Virus record (IMG/VR): IMGVR_UViG_3300024923_000002
Coordinates: 1 to 28,606 of that record
Reading direction: 5' to 3' (one strand)
Origin: a virus
DNA: 28,606 nt
A model generated the notes under the pieces. The model ran no database searches and had not been told where the DNA came from. It saw only the letters and a program-made list of their open reading frames with translations. This document shows, piece after piece, positions 16,277-21,732 of the stretch; the stretch's first letter is position 1, and every line of letters starts with the position of its first letter. The translations under genes were made by a program, and so were the position numbers.

Positions 16277-16791
16277 GACTTCACCTTGTCCACATTGGCA
16301 GTAACGGCATCGACCGCATCAGCCGTGCTGATATGGATGCCGAATTCAAGTTGCTTGGCTTGATAAGCGACGGCCCGTTGCGCAATCGCTTTATCGCTGA
16401 CCGCCTGGGCTTGCTTGTCATGACCGGCAATCTCGCCGAATTCCACTTGTTTAGGCAGCTTGGCTAAAAACTCTTTCCGGAACCAGTCCAGTCCGTTGAT
16501 TTTAGTTTTAGCGTCGCCCTCGCCGAACTCGATCACATCGGCCGGTTTTTCAGCGGCCATAAAAGCCACCAAGCCGTCTTTATCGCGCGGCAATATCTTG
16601 CCTTCGGTGATCAGTGATTCTACAAAGGCGCTCGTGGCGCTCAATTTTGTAGCAAACTCGATTTGCGCAAGCTTGGCTTCGCGCTGGCCGAACTCGGCTT
16701 CTTTGGCCGTCAGCTGCTCTTGTTGTGCAGCAATGTCTTGCTGCTTTTTATCTAGTTCCGCCTGTTTAGCGGCGATTTCTTCGGGGGTCAT
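16273..16791 (-). CDS. Z: Nested scaffold protein (Mu gpZ-like), 172 aa
   Basis: An in-frame ATG at 16791 begins MTPEEIAAKQAELDKKQQ, exactly where the coiled-coil scaffold starts, and GGAG lies five bases upstream. In Mu the scaffold Z is made from an internal start within gene I, so this is very likely the equivalent. It would build the prohead shell and then be removed by the protease. It overlaps the protease gene in the same frame. Confidence 0.7.
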   Translation of the reverse strand: MTPEEIAAKQAELDKKQQDIAAQQEQLTAKEAEFGQREAKLAQIEFATKLSATSAFVESLITEGKILPRDKDGLVAFMAAEKPADVIEFGEGDAKTKINGLDWFRKEFLAKLPKQVEFGEIAGHDKQAQAVSDKAIAQRAVAYQAKQLEFGIHISTADAVDAVTANVDKVKS

Positions 16792-17298
16792 AGTGGCTCC
16801 AGGGTTTGAGGGGGTAGCGGTATCGGCCTGCGCTGCGCTGCCGGTTGTTTCGGATTCGCCGAATTCGATAATGATTGCATCGCCGCCATCTGCAAATTCC
16901 GGCGCAGCCAGCCCTTGTACGGCAGGCGGGTGCGCACCCAGAAAGCCCACATGACGCAGGTAATACACGCCGGGGACGGGGTTGTTAGGACTATCGGGAT
17001 GGTAAAAAGCGGCGGAGATTTTTGGGAACAACTTATCGTTGACCATTTGCCCGAAGGCCGGATAGACATCTTTGGGGATCGCCGACAAAATGCCGTCGGC
17101 AAACGCCAACGAGGCTACCCAGCCAAATGCGGGGCTATCGGTCTGGGGATGACCGACCACCAACGGCGCATCTTTCAGCGCTGGGTCATAGGCCGTTGCG
17201 GTCGCAACAACATCGGCTTCGGAAAACGTCAGCGCATCACCACTCATCGTAGTGTGCGTGCCGGGCTTAAAAATTTGGATGAGGTTATTTTTTTTCAT
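16273..17298 (-). CDS. I: Mu gpI-like prohead protease/scaffold
   Basis: The N-terminal about 140 residues fit the Mu I-type head maturation protease, with an IFKPGTHTTMSG opening, LVVGHPQTDSPAFGWV, and YYLRHVGFLGAHPPAVQGL. The C-terminal part (about 170 on) is a Glu/Lys/Gln-rich coiled coil typical of the scaffold. Two ATGs are possible: 17319 gives 348 aa, but 17298 fits the usual family N-terminus (MKKNNLIQIF). Neither has a strong ribosome site. EFG motifs recur at five places in the scaffold half (152, 209, 264, 293 and 325 by the longer numbering). It is the first remaining gene of the late operon. Genes that should precede it are absent. Confidence 0.85.
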   Translation of the reverse strand: MKKNNLIQIFKPGTHTTMSGDALTFSEADVVATATAYDPALKDAPLVVGHPQTDSPAFGWVASLAFADGILSAIPKDVYPAFGQMVNDKLFPKISAAFYHPDSPNNPVPGVYYLRHVGFLGAHPPAVQGLAAPEFADGGDAIIIEFGESETTGSAAQADTATPSNPGATMTPEEIAAKQAELDKKQQDIAAQQEQLTAKEAEFGQREAKLAQIEFATKLSATSAFVESLITEGKILPRDKDGLVAFMAAEKPADVIEFGEGDAKTKINGLDWFRKEFLAKLPKQVEFGEIAGHDKQAQAVSDKAIAQRAVAYQAKQLEFGIHISTADAVDAVTANVDKVKS

Positions 17299-17333
17299 GG
17301 CGCTCAGTGTAGCGGCCATGAATGAACGGGGGC

Positions 17334-17352
17334 ATCCGAAGTCGTTCGGAAG
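17334..17352. repeat. Palindromic repeat ATCCGAAG-NN-GTTCGGAAG, right copy
   Basis: Same palindrome as at 12228-12246, differing only in the two central bases. It lies just upstream of the first late gene and directly beside the foreign-looking cassette region. Confidence 0.7.
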
Positions 17353-17377
17353 GGGATTTTAGCGGGGGACGTGTGAC

Positions 17378-17401
17378 ACTATAGCAAAATACAACCTGAG
17401 C
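17378..17401 (-). promoter_or_regulatory. Possible leftward promoter before the head genes
   Basis: On the minus strand TATAGT at 17383-17378 can serve as a -10 element, with a poor TTGGTT-like -35 about 18 bases upstream. The predicted transcript would begin about 50 bases before the protease start. Without it, the late operon has no visible promoter after the packaging genes were lost. Confidence 0.25.
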
Positions 17402-17540
17402 AACCAACGCAAATAAGGGTTCCGACCATTTATAAACGCGCAGACGGGGCGTTTAATCAATTAACGATGCGATACAAGCGTTGAGGTTGATTTGCAGCTG
17501 TACGCGGTTTTACTTAGACCCAACCAACCCAGGAGACACC

Positions 17541-17762
17541 ATGACTATCCCATACGTTTCAGAACAAGTCGCTCATGAAAAAGCTCTGGCGCTGGCTGCC
17601 CAACTGGAGGGCTTAGCGATTAGCCAAGCGCTTTACATCCTCCAGGAACTCACCCCGCAGTTAATCACCAATAGCCATCGTATTACCAAAGACGCCATTA
17701 TCGCTGCTGGAGAGCAATTACTTTCTGGCGGCAATACGTGTCGGCGCATAACGCCCTGGTAA
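17541..17762 (+). CDS. Small cassette-type ORF A, 73 aa
   Basis: AGGAGA lies just before the ATG at 17541. The 73-residue product is helix-rich (HEKALALAAQLEGLAISQALYILQEL) with no signal peptide or known motif. Its stop codon lies inside an attC-like structure that begins at 17746, as is usual for integron gene cassettes. It runs opposite to the adjacent late operon. A longer in-frame start at 17481 has no ribosome site. The function is unknown. Confidence 0.6.
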   Translation: MTIPYVSEQVAHEKALALAAQLEGLAISQALYILQELTPQLITNSHRITKDAIIAAGEQLLSGGNTCRRITPW

Positions 17763-17832
17763 AGGGCGCGCATGAATGAAACCGAACAACGCGCTGAACT
17801 TTAGGCGCGTCCCGTTGACCAGAGAGTTATAC
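17746..17832 (+). other. Candidate integron attC site A (87 bp)
   Basis: GCATAAC (17746-17752) pairs with GTTATAC (17826-17832) at six of seven bases. CTGGT (17756-17760) pairs with ACCAG (17818-17822), and GGGCGCGC (17764-17771) pairs with GCGCGTCCC (17805-17813) with one bulged T. The right end, G^TTATAC, keeps the core-site GTTA start but departs from the strict GTTRRRY consensus. The stop codon of ORF A falls inside the left arm. Paired boxes, a bulged base and length all agree with an attC recombination site. Confidence 0.6.
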
Positions 17833-17853
17833 CCAATACGCACAGGCAGAACT

Positions 17854-18003
17854 ATGAATAGAATCATCAACTGGATAAGAACCGGCGACGCAGAGTTAAA
17901 TTATCCGCTGGACGATTATGATAGAGAACGTCATAAATTCCACTGGATCGCTCTGGTAGTGACTTTAGCGGCTTGGTTTTTTACTATTTACGCAATTGTA
18001 TAA
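17854..18003 (+). CDS. Small membrane protein, cassette ORF B, 49 aa
   Basis: The ATG at 17854 is preceded by AGGCAG and gives a 49-residue protein. It has a charged N-terminal part (INWIRTGDAELNYPLDDYDRERHKF) and one C-terminal transmembrane helix (HWIALVVTLAAWFFTIYAIV). It sits 21 bases from the core site that opens cassette B. Its TAA stop lies in the left box of the next attC-like site. It is probably inserted in the inner membrane. The function is unknown. Confidence 0.62.
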   Translation: MNRIINWIRTGDAELNYPLDDYDRERHKFHWIALVVTLAAWFFTIYAIV

Positions 18004-18117
18004 CGCCATGTTCAGGCGACCGCCTGAGGAAAGACCTTAACAGCAAGATGAACTTTGAAACGCACATATTTTAAACAGCGCTCGCGTCGGCGGGTCGCCT
18101 GCAACTAACTGTTAGGC
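17998..18117 (+). other. Candidate integron attC site B (120 bp)
   Basis: Left box GTATAAC (17998-18004), six-base spacer, TTCAGGCGACC (18011-18021), long variable centre, GGTCGCCTG-C-AA (18093-18104) with one extrahelical C, six-base spacer, and right box GTTAGGC (18111-18117), which fits the GTTRRRY core. The left box is the exact complement of GTTATAC, the sequence that opens cassette B at 17826. That is expected if cassette B was once a free circle. This is the strongest attC candidate in the window. Confidence 0.75.
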
Positions 18118-18123
18118 TTAACA

Positions 18124-18291
18124 ATGTCTCCAGAAGAATTTATTAAAAGAGCAAATAAGGCAAATAATAACTTGGAAGAAATTGACCAGCTCTGCTATTT
18201 GTGGCTTGAGCAAAAAGCGGCTCAATGGCAAAAGAACGGCAGAATAGCTGTAGATGCGCTTCAAATATTTAAACGCCTTACCGAAAATTAA
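18124..18291 (+). CDS. Small cassette-type ORF C, 55 aa
   Basis: The ATG is six bases after the core site GTTAGGC, a spacing typical of integron cassettes, and there is no clear ribosome site. The 55-residue product is Asn/Lys/Glu-rich and helical (EEFIKRANKANNNLEEI, then WLEQKAAQWQ). The gene is clearly more AT-rich than the phage genes on both sides. No family is recognised. Confidence 0.6.
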   Translation: MSPEEFIKRANKANNNLEEIDQLCYLWLEQKAAQWQKNGRIAVDALQIFKRLTEN

Positions 18292-18300
18292 AGCGCAAGC

Positions 18301-18307
18301 CCCTAAC
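18301..18307 (+). other. Remnant left box of a third attC-like site
   Basis: CCCTAAC matches six of seven bases of the complement of GTTAGGC, the sequence that opens cassette C. No matching right box was found downstream, so the site appears truncated. Confidence 0.35.
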
Positions 18308-18376
18308 GCGAAATAGGCACACAAACCGGCGTCTATCACAACAAACACACCGTTTTATGCAATAGTTGAAACGTTT

Positions 18377-18424
18377 GGGACGGGGTTGCAAACCCCGTCC
18401 CGCCCAGCCAACGCTGGAGCGTTG
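18377..18424. repeat. Two consecutive hairpins, host-repeat-like
   Basis: GGGACGGGGTT (18377-18387) and AACCCCGTCCC (18391-18401) form an 11-bp perfect stem with loop GCA. It is followed by CAACGC/GCGTTG (18409-18424) with loop TGGA. These resemble intergenic repeats of host chromosomes and could also act as a bidirectional transcription block between cassette ORF C and the next gene. They lack an adjacent U tract. Confidence 0.6.
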
Positions 18425-18470
18425 CGGGATGCATACGATACAACGATACATATTTTCTTTAGGAGACACC

Positions 18471-18647
18471 ATGAACACACTCACCCCACAAGACAAACTC
18501 GAACTGGCTACACGAATCAACCAATTGATGGATGATTTCTTTGCCGAAAAACAATGTCGGCCGGATGAGGATGTATTGCTGCTGGCATTTCATGCCCGCG
18601 CTGACATCAGTACCCGACGCTGCCTATTAAGCAACCGGTTCGATTAG
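18471..18647 (+). CDS. Small hypothetical protein, 58 aa
   Basis: A clear AGGAGA ribosome site precedes the ATG, and the 14 bases AGGAGACACCATGA are identical to the leader of ORF A at 17531. The N-terminal about 45 residues look real (LTPQDKLELATRINQLMDDFF). The C-terminal end overlaps the convergent leftward gene by 21 bases and may be a truncated tail. No family is recognised. It is possibly the upstream edge of the foreign block. Confidence 0.5.
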   Translation: MNTLTPQDKLELATRINQLMDDFFAEKQCRPDEDVLLLAFHARADISTRRCLLSNRFD

Positions 18648-18827
18648 CCTCTTGAAAAGCTGATACAAATAATTCACCAGCATTTCATAATCCGAGGTCT
18701 CCTTGTTAACGCAGGCGGCCTTAGCTTTGTAGGTAAGATCGCCCAACATCGCACTCTTGTTATGCGCCAGATCAGCGGCCGTCTGCGCCGCCAATTTCAA
18801 TAGTTCAATTTGCGTTTGTTCGTTCAT
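18627..18827 (-). CDS. Small helical protein, 66 aa, leftward
   Basis: GAGAGA lies seven bases before the ATG at 18827 (a second in-frame ATG at 18833 is directly adjacent to it and less likely). The product is all helical: QTQIELLKLAAQTAADLAHNK, then YEMLVNYLYQLFKRLIEP. It is transcribed in the same direction as the repressor, just after it, so it may be in the lysogenic transcript. It overlaps the end of a rightward gene. The function is unknown. Confidence 0.6.
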   Translation of the reverse strand: MNEQTQIELLKLAAQTAADLAHNKSAMLGDLTYKAKAACVNKETSDYEMLVNYLYQLFKRLIEPVA

Positions 18828-18895
18828 TATCATTCTCTCGGTTTGGGTTTGGCGGCAATGACCACTATTGAATTAACAAGTGCGCTAGTTAAACG

Positions 18896-18908
18896 CTTAA
18901 GTTAAGTT
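18896..18908. promoter_or_regulatory. Possible second repressor operator
   Basis: CTTAAGTTAAGTT shares CTTAAGTT with the palindrome in the early promoter. It lies between the repressor end and the start of the small leftward gene. It could be a secondary operator. This is inferred from the short match only. Confidence 0.3.
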
Positions 18909-18923
18909 GCTTAGTGGGGCGTT

Positions 18924-19316
18924 TTAAGCCCTTTTTTTCCTCCCTTGTTGCGTCTCATCCTTGTTGTCCGCTTTAGCGGCTATAAAGGCCATGCGTTTGA
19001 TGGCCTCCTGATCCTCCTTGGCGCAATGCTCGACGTTATCCAGTAGCGCGGCTTGGTCGGGTCTGAGCACCCGTGCCCCGGGCAAGGTTCCTGAAGAGAT
19101 ACCAGTCAGGATGTATTGCACGTCGGCACCGGCTGCGGCAAATGCGAACAAAACTTCTCCTCCTGGAACTGCTATTCCTCTCTCGTATTTACCCCACATT
19201 TCCCTGCTAACACCACATAACTCGGCGGCCTCGGCCTGATTTAAGCCAAGATCTTTCCGTGCGGTTTTTAAGCGTTCAGCAGAATGCGATAAAAAGTTCT
19301 CATCAATATTTGACAT
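18924..19316 (-). CDS. Cro/CI-type HTH repressor, 130 aa
   Basis: Residues 13-70 form a typical XRE helix-turn-helix: RLKTARKDLGLNQAEAAELC followed by GVSREMWGKYERGIAVPGG. The remainder is helical with a basic tail (GRKKRA). It is transcribed leftward, divergent from the early operon, and its ATG overlaps the -35 of the rightward promoter. This fits a lysogeny repressor that shuts off the early genes. No clear ribosome site precedes the start, so translation may be weak or nearly leaderless. The length (130) is shorter than lambda CI and lacks a protease domain. Confidence 0.8.
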   Translation of the reverse strand: MSNIDENFLSHSAERLKTARKDLGLNQAEAAELCGVSREMWGKYERGIAVPGGEVLFAFAAAGADVQYILTGISSGTLPGARVLRPDQAALLDNVEHCAKEDQEAIKRMAFIAAKADNKDETQQGRKKRA

Positions 19317-19338
19317 AGATAACTTAAGTTCTCATAAT
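19310..19338 (+). promoter_or_regulatory. Rightward early promoter with internal operator
   Basis: TTGACA (19310-19315), a 17-bp spacer and CATAAT (19333-19338) form a near-consensus promoter reading toward the gp16-like gene at 19392. The spacer contains the perfect palindrome AACTTAAGTT (19321-19330), a natural site for a dimeric repressor that would block RNA polymerase. The -35 overlaps the repressor start codon on the other strand. Confidence 0.75.
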
Positions 19339-19391
19339 TAACACAACACGAACACAAACCAAACGCTGACCAACTTTAACCGGAGCGAGTC

Positions 19392-19604
19392 ATGACAACA
19401 CAAACACAAAAAACACCCGACGAGGTCAAAGCCGACTTTCTGGCCAAGGGCCTCACCATTTCCGGCTGGGCGCGATCCAACGGCTATAAGCCGCGCGAGG
19501 TCTCCCTAGTCCTAAACGGCCAAGTCAAAGGCCGTTACGGCAAAGGCCACGATATAGCCGTGGCCCTGGGCATTAAACCGCACCCCGACCAAGCCGCCGC
19601 TTAA
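19392..19604 (+). CDS. BcepMu gp16-like DNA-binding regulator, 70 aa
   Basis: The 70-residue product fits the BcepMu gp16 family of small phage-associated DNA-binding proteins: DEVKADFLAKGLTISGWARS, then NGYKPREVSLVLNGQVKGRY, then GKGHDIAVALGI. It is the first gene of the early operon and faces the repressor, the slot taken by Ner in Mu, so it probably turns down the early and repressor promoters. GGAG lies about eight bases before the start. Confidence 0.82.
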   Translation: MTTQTQKTPDEVKADFLAKGLTISGWARSNGYKPREVSLVLNGQVKGRYGKGHDIAVALGIKPHPDQAAA

Positions 19605-19658
19605 TACGTATCCCTACTTACGTCACTTTACCTAAATAAAACTACTGAGGACACCCCT

Positions 19659-19988
19659 ATGAGCACTACCGATCAATCCCTAAAAAACACGCAGCTTTCC
19701 CCAGTGGATGCGAAAGCTATCTCCGATGCATTGATGCCTACTTATTTAGTAAACGCAAAGCGCCTGCAAGCTCTGCGTGACCAGATTGCCAGCCTTCGTC
19801 AGGGTGCGAGCTGCCCAGCTGATCCAGGTCTTTTGCCAGGGCTTCAAGGTTTACGTAGTCTTGCGCGGCCAGATGGTGCGCTAACGCCGTATACGCACTG
19901 CTTTGCACCGCCTGCGCCAGCGAAATTCGCGACATTTCGGCAAGCAGTTGTTCGGCTATGTTCGCGATTTGTTCATTGGCATTCATAA
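19659..19988 (+). CDS. Early-operon ORF, 109 aa, 3' part doubtful
   Basis: GAGG precedes the ATG and the first 26 residues (STTDQSLKNTQLSPVDAKAIS) look coding. From 19738 onward the frame overlaps, on the opposite strand, a well-formed leftward gene with its own ribosome site. The rightward C-terminal part is Pro/Cys/Arg-rich and probably not natural. A 5' fragment of an early gene interrupted by the leftward gene is one reading. Confidence 0.35.
   Translation: MSTTDQSLKNTQLSPVDAKAISDALMPTYLVNAKRLQALRDQIASLRQGASCPADPGLLPGLQGLRSLARPDGALTPYTHCFAPPAPAKFATFRQAVVRLCSRFVHWHS
19738..19986 (-). CDS. Small helical protein, 82 aa, leftward within early operon
   Basis: GAGAGAG precedes the ATG by about six bases on the minus strand. 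The product is a plausible helical protein (NEQIANIAEQLLAEMSRISLAQ, then LEALAKDLDQLGSSHP). It is antisense to most of the adjacent rightward frame and points toward the repressor. It resembles in size, composition and orientation the leftward genes at 18627 and 20655. The function is unknown. Confidence 0.6.
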   Translation of the reverse strand: MNANEQIANIAEQLLAEMSRISLAQAVQSSAYTALAHHLAAQDYVNLEALAKDLDQLGSSHPDEGWQSGHAELAGALRLLNK

Positions 19989-20031
19989 AGCTCTCTCATT
20001 TTTTAAAAGTTAATTTACCGAGGATTTAGCC

Positions 20032-20361
20032 ATGCCCCAACAACACAACACCCCAAGCCTGCCCAAAGTAATGCATGTCCGATTTCTGGAGATTATCGCC
20101 AGCGACATCAACGACCTGATCAACCGTAAAGCAGATAAACCGCTGTTAAAAGCCAATCTCCGTGTATTGCGCGGCCTAATCAGTAGCTTGGCGCTCGCTT
20201 ACGCCGATCAATACTGCGAGCGTTCTCAGTATTTTTCGCCGCAGCTTGAACAACTCAGATCGCTCTTGCCCAACGCCATCGATGACCAGGTGGACTGGCT
20301 GAGCGCCCTACTTGCCGCGCAGCAATTTGTAGCTCGCGAATTAGACCAGATTAAGGAGTAA
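20032..20361 (+). CDS. Early-operon helical protein, 109 aa
   Basis: GAGG lies eight bases before the start. The 109-residue product is largely helical (VMHVRFLEIIASDINDLINRK, then LLKANLRVLRGLISSLALAYADQY) without recognised motifs or membrane segments. It is followed by a small gene whose ribosome site AAGGAG lies in its last codons. It is part of the early transcript. The family is not recognised. Confidence 0.6.
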   Translation: MPQQHNTPSLPKVMHVRFLEIIASDINDLINRKADKPLLKANLRVLRGLISSLALAYADQYCERSQYFSPQLEQLRSLLPNAIDDQVDWLSALLAAQQFVARELDQIKE

Positions 20362-20366
20362 TCAAC

Positions 20367-20522
20367 ATGCCCCAACCCAGCGCAACCCCATTACAAACTG
20401 CCCAAGCCAAGCAATTGGCCGCCCGGCGCAAAATCCAGAATCTACCCCAACAGCCGCCAAGAGCCGCGCTACCGGATACTATCAACTGGCACGACCACTA
20501 CCTAAAACGGGTGGCGAAATGA
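20367..20522 (+). CDS. Small basic protein, 51 aa
   Basis: AAGGAG precedes the ATG at 20367. The 51-residue product begins MPQPSATPLQTAQAKQLAAR and ends INWHDHYLKRVAK. It is Gln, Ala and Pro-rich and basic. Its stop overlaps the start of the next gene as ATGA, so the two are translationally coupled. The function is unknown. Confidence 0.55.
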   Translation: MPQPSATPLQTAQAKQLAARRKIQNLPQQPPRAALPDTINWHDHYLKRVAK

Positions 20523-20950
20523 GCACAGCGCATAATGCCTTAGGCTTTTCGCCTGACGATGCCGTTATTGGCAATAACGCTAAAGCCAGCCCTGATGTTA
20601 TGGATATGGTAGAGCGCATGGTTCAAGAGGGCACGCGCAAAAATGGACGCCGGATCACGAGTCACCGGGAGGCTTTGCGAGTTGTGCAAGACGTTTTTGC
20701 CATGACACAACATCCATCTCACGAAATCCCTTGGGTTCACCCTTCGAGTAATCATCAAGCCACTCCTGTAGCTCACGAATCGCCATCTCTGCATGCTCAG
20801 CCGGAAAAGCCTGCATTAGTACACCGACCAGTGCATTTAGCTTCCAGATATAGCCTGAGTCGCTTTCCTGTACCCGCTCCAGTTCGTCGATTCTATCGAG
20901 CAATGGCTGCTGGGCTTTTTCAATTTCGTGCTGTATGGCGGCAAGAATGA
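20519..20950 (+). CDS. Early protein sharing a transposase DNA-binding motif
   Basis: Residues about 33-54 (EGTRKNGRRITSHREALRVV plus QD) align with residues 80-101 of the transposase at 23114 (EGYRKNNRKITSLKEAIQVL plus RD). That is about half identical, within the N-terminal DNA-binding part. The first about 60 residues therefore look like a small DNA-binding domain. From about 20655 the frame overlaps a convergent leftward gene, and its C-terminal Pro/His/Arg-rich part may not be natural. The start overlaps the preceding stop. A regulator that competes for transposase or operator sites is a possible role, as inference. Confidence 0.5.
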   Translation: MSTAHNALGFSPDDAVIGNNAKASPDVMDMVERMVQEGTRKNGRRITSHREALRVVQDVFAMTQHPSHEIPWVHPSSNHQATPVAHESPSLHAQPEKPALVHRPVHLASRYSLSRFPVPAPVRRFYRAMAAGLFQFRAVWRQE

Positions 20951-20960
20951 TCGGATTCAT
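20655..20960 (-). CDS. Leftward coiled-coil protein within early operon, 101 aa
   Basis: GGGGA lies six bases before the ATG on the minus strand. The product has an N-terminal coiled coil (AAIQHEIEKAQQPLLDRIDE) and an acidic helical middle (AEMAIRELQEWLDDYSKG), a convincing protein sequence. It is antisense to the 3' half of the preceding rightward frame. A minus-strand TTGCAT-17-CACAAT pair upstream could be its promoter. The function is unknown. Confidence 0.65.
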   Translation of the reverse strand: MNPIILAAIQHEIEKAQQPLLDRIDELERVQESDSGYIWKLNALVGVLMQAFPAEHAEMAIRELQEWLDDYSKGEPKGFREMDVVSWQKRLAQLAKPPGDS

Positions 20961-21071
20961 CGTGTTTCCCCAAGTTGATTTAAGTCGGGGTTATTTTCGC
21001 ATTGTGCAACGCCGTCGCGATATATGCAAGATTGGTTTTTGTTTGGAAGCCGCTCAGGAGTGCTATCCCCA

Positions 21072-21548
21072 ATGAGCCAGCGAAATTGGAAACGGACGCA
21101 ACCCCGCGATTTACGGGACGCGATGGACTTATGCCTGGAATACGCGAAGGTCAAGCATAACCGTTCCGTTGACACCGTTGCTGACCTGATGAGCTTAGCC
21201 AGCAAATGGACGCTGTATAAGTGGATACAGGAAGCCAGCATGCCGGCCCGATCGATAAAAGGCTTTGAACACGCCTGCGGCATTGATTACGTCAGCCGCT
21301 GGTTGGCGATGAGCGGCAATAAGCTGGTGATCGATATACCCAAAGGTCGCAAAGGCGGGCCGGAGGACATTCAGGCACTGCAATCCGCCAGCCATGACGC
21401 GATCGGAGCCCTGATGAAATTTTACGAGGATAAAAGCAACGCCGAGGAAACTTTGGCAGCACTACAAACCGCCTTGGAGCGCATGGCTTGGCACAAGGGC
21501 AATGTTGAAAAATATAGGCAGCCAGAGCTGCCGTTTGATGAGGAGTAA
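21072..21548 (+). CDS. Putative DNA-binding early protein, 158 aa
   Basis: I prefer the ATG at 21072 (MSQRNWKRTQPRD), with AGGAG 13 bases upstream. A longer frame starts at 21024. Residues about 35-75 look like a helix-turn-helix (VDTVADLMSLASKWTLYKWI, then SIKGFEHACGIDYVSRWLA). The C-terminal half is helical and acidic, ending QPELPFDEE. Similar proteins occur in early regions of transposable phages. A regulator or replication accessory is likely but not proven. Confidence 0.65.
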   Translation: MSQRNWKRTQPRDLRDAMDLCLEYAKVKHNRSVDTVADLMSLASKWTLYKWIQEASMPARSIKGFEHACGIDYVSRWLAMSGNKLVIDIPKGRKGGPEDIQALQSASHDAIGALMKFYEDKSNAEETLAALQTALERMAWHKGNVEKYRQPELPFDEE

Positions 21549-21553
21549 TGGCT

Positions 21554-21730
21554 ATGAATAAAGATGATTTGGCATACGCACTCGCTAAACAGCTACCGAG
21601 CATGGAGCGGGGCTTTGAGATCGCTACTTCTTACGGCACGTTTACCATTGAAGCCGAGGATTCCGCCCCGGTCATTAAAGCGCTGACCAAAATACTGGCA
21701 CGCAAACTGGCCACATTGGCAAAGGCTTAA
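21554..21730 (+). CDS. Small early protein, 58 aa
   Basis: AGGAG (in the last codons of the preceding gene) is eight bases before the ATG at 21554. An ATG at 21548 is too close to it. The 58-residue product contains a short beta segment GTFTIEAEDSAPVI between two helices. It lies tightly in the early operon. The family is not recognised. Confidence 0.6.
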   Translation: MNKDDLAYALAKQLPSMERGFEIATSYGTFTIEAEDSAPVIKALTKILARKLATLAKA

Positions 21731-21732
21731 GC

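Noticed and set aside
17433-17455. TAAACGC/GCGTTTA hairpin before ORF A
   Set aside because: The stem is short with a 9-base loop and no U tract. No attC- or attI-like core (expected GTTATGC) could be found before ORF A, so the left end of cassette A is not annotated.
18915-18938. Rightward terminator GGGC-GTTTTAA-GCCC followed by T7
   Set aside because: The stem has only four base pairs and overlaps the end of the repressor gene. It could slow rightward read-through but is too weak to call.
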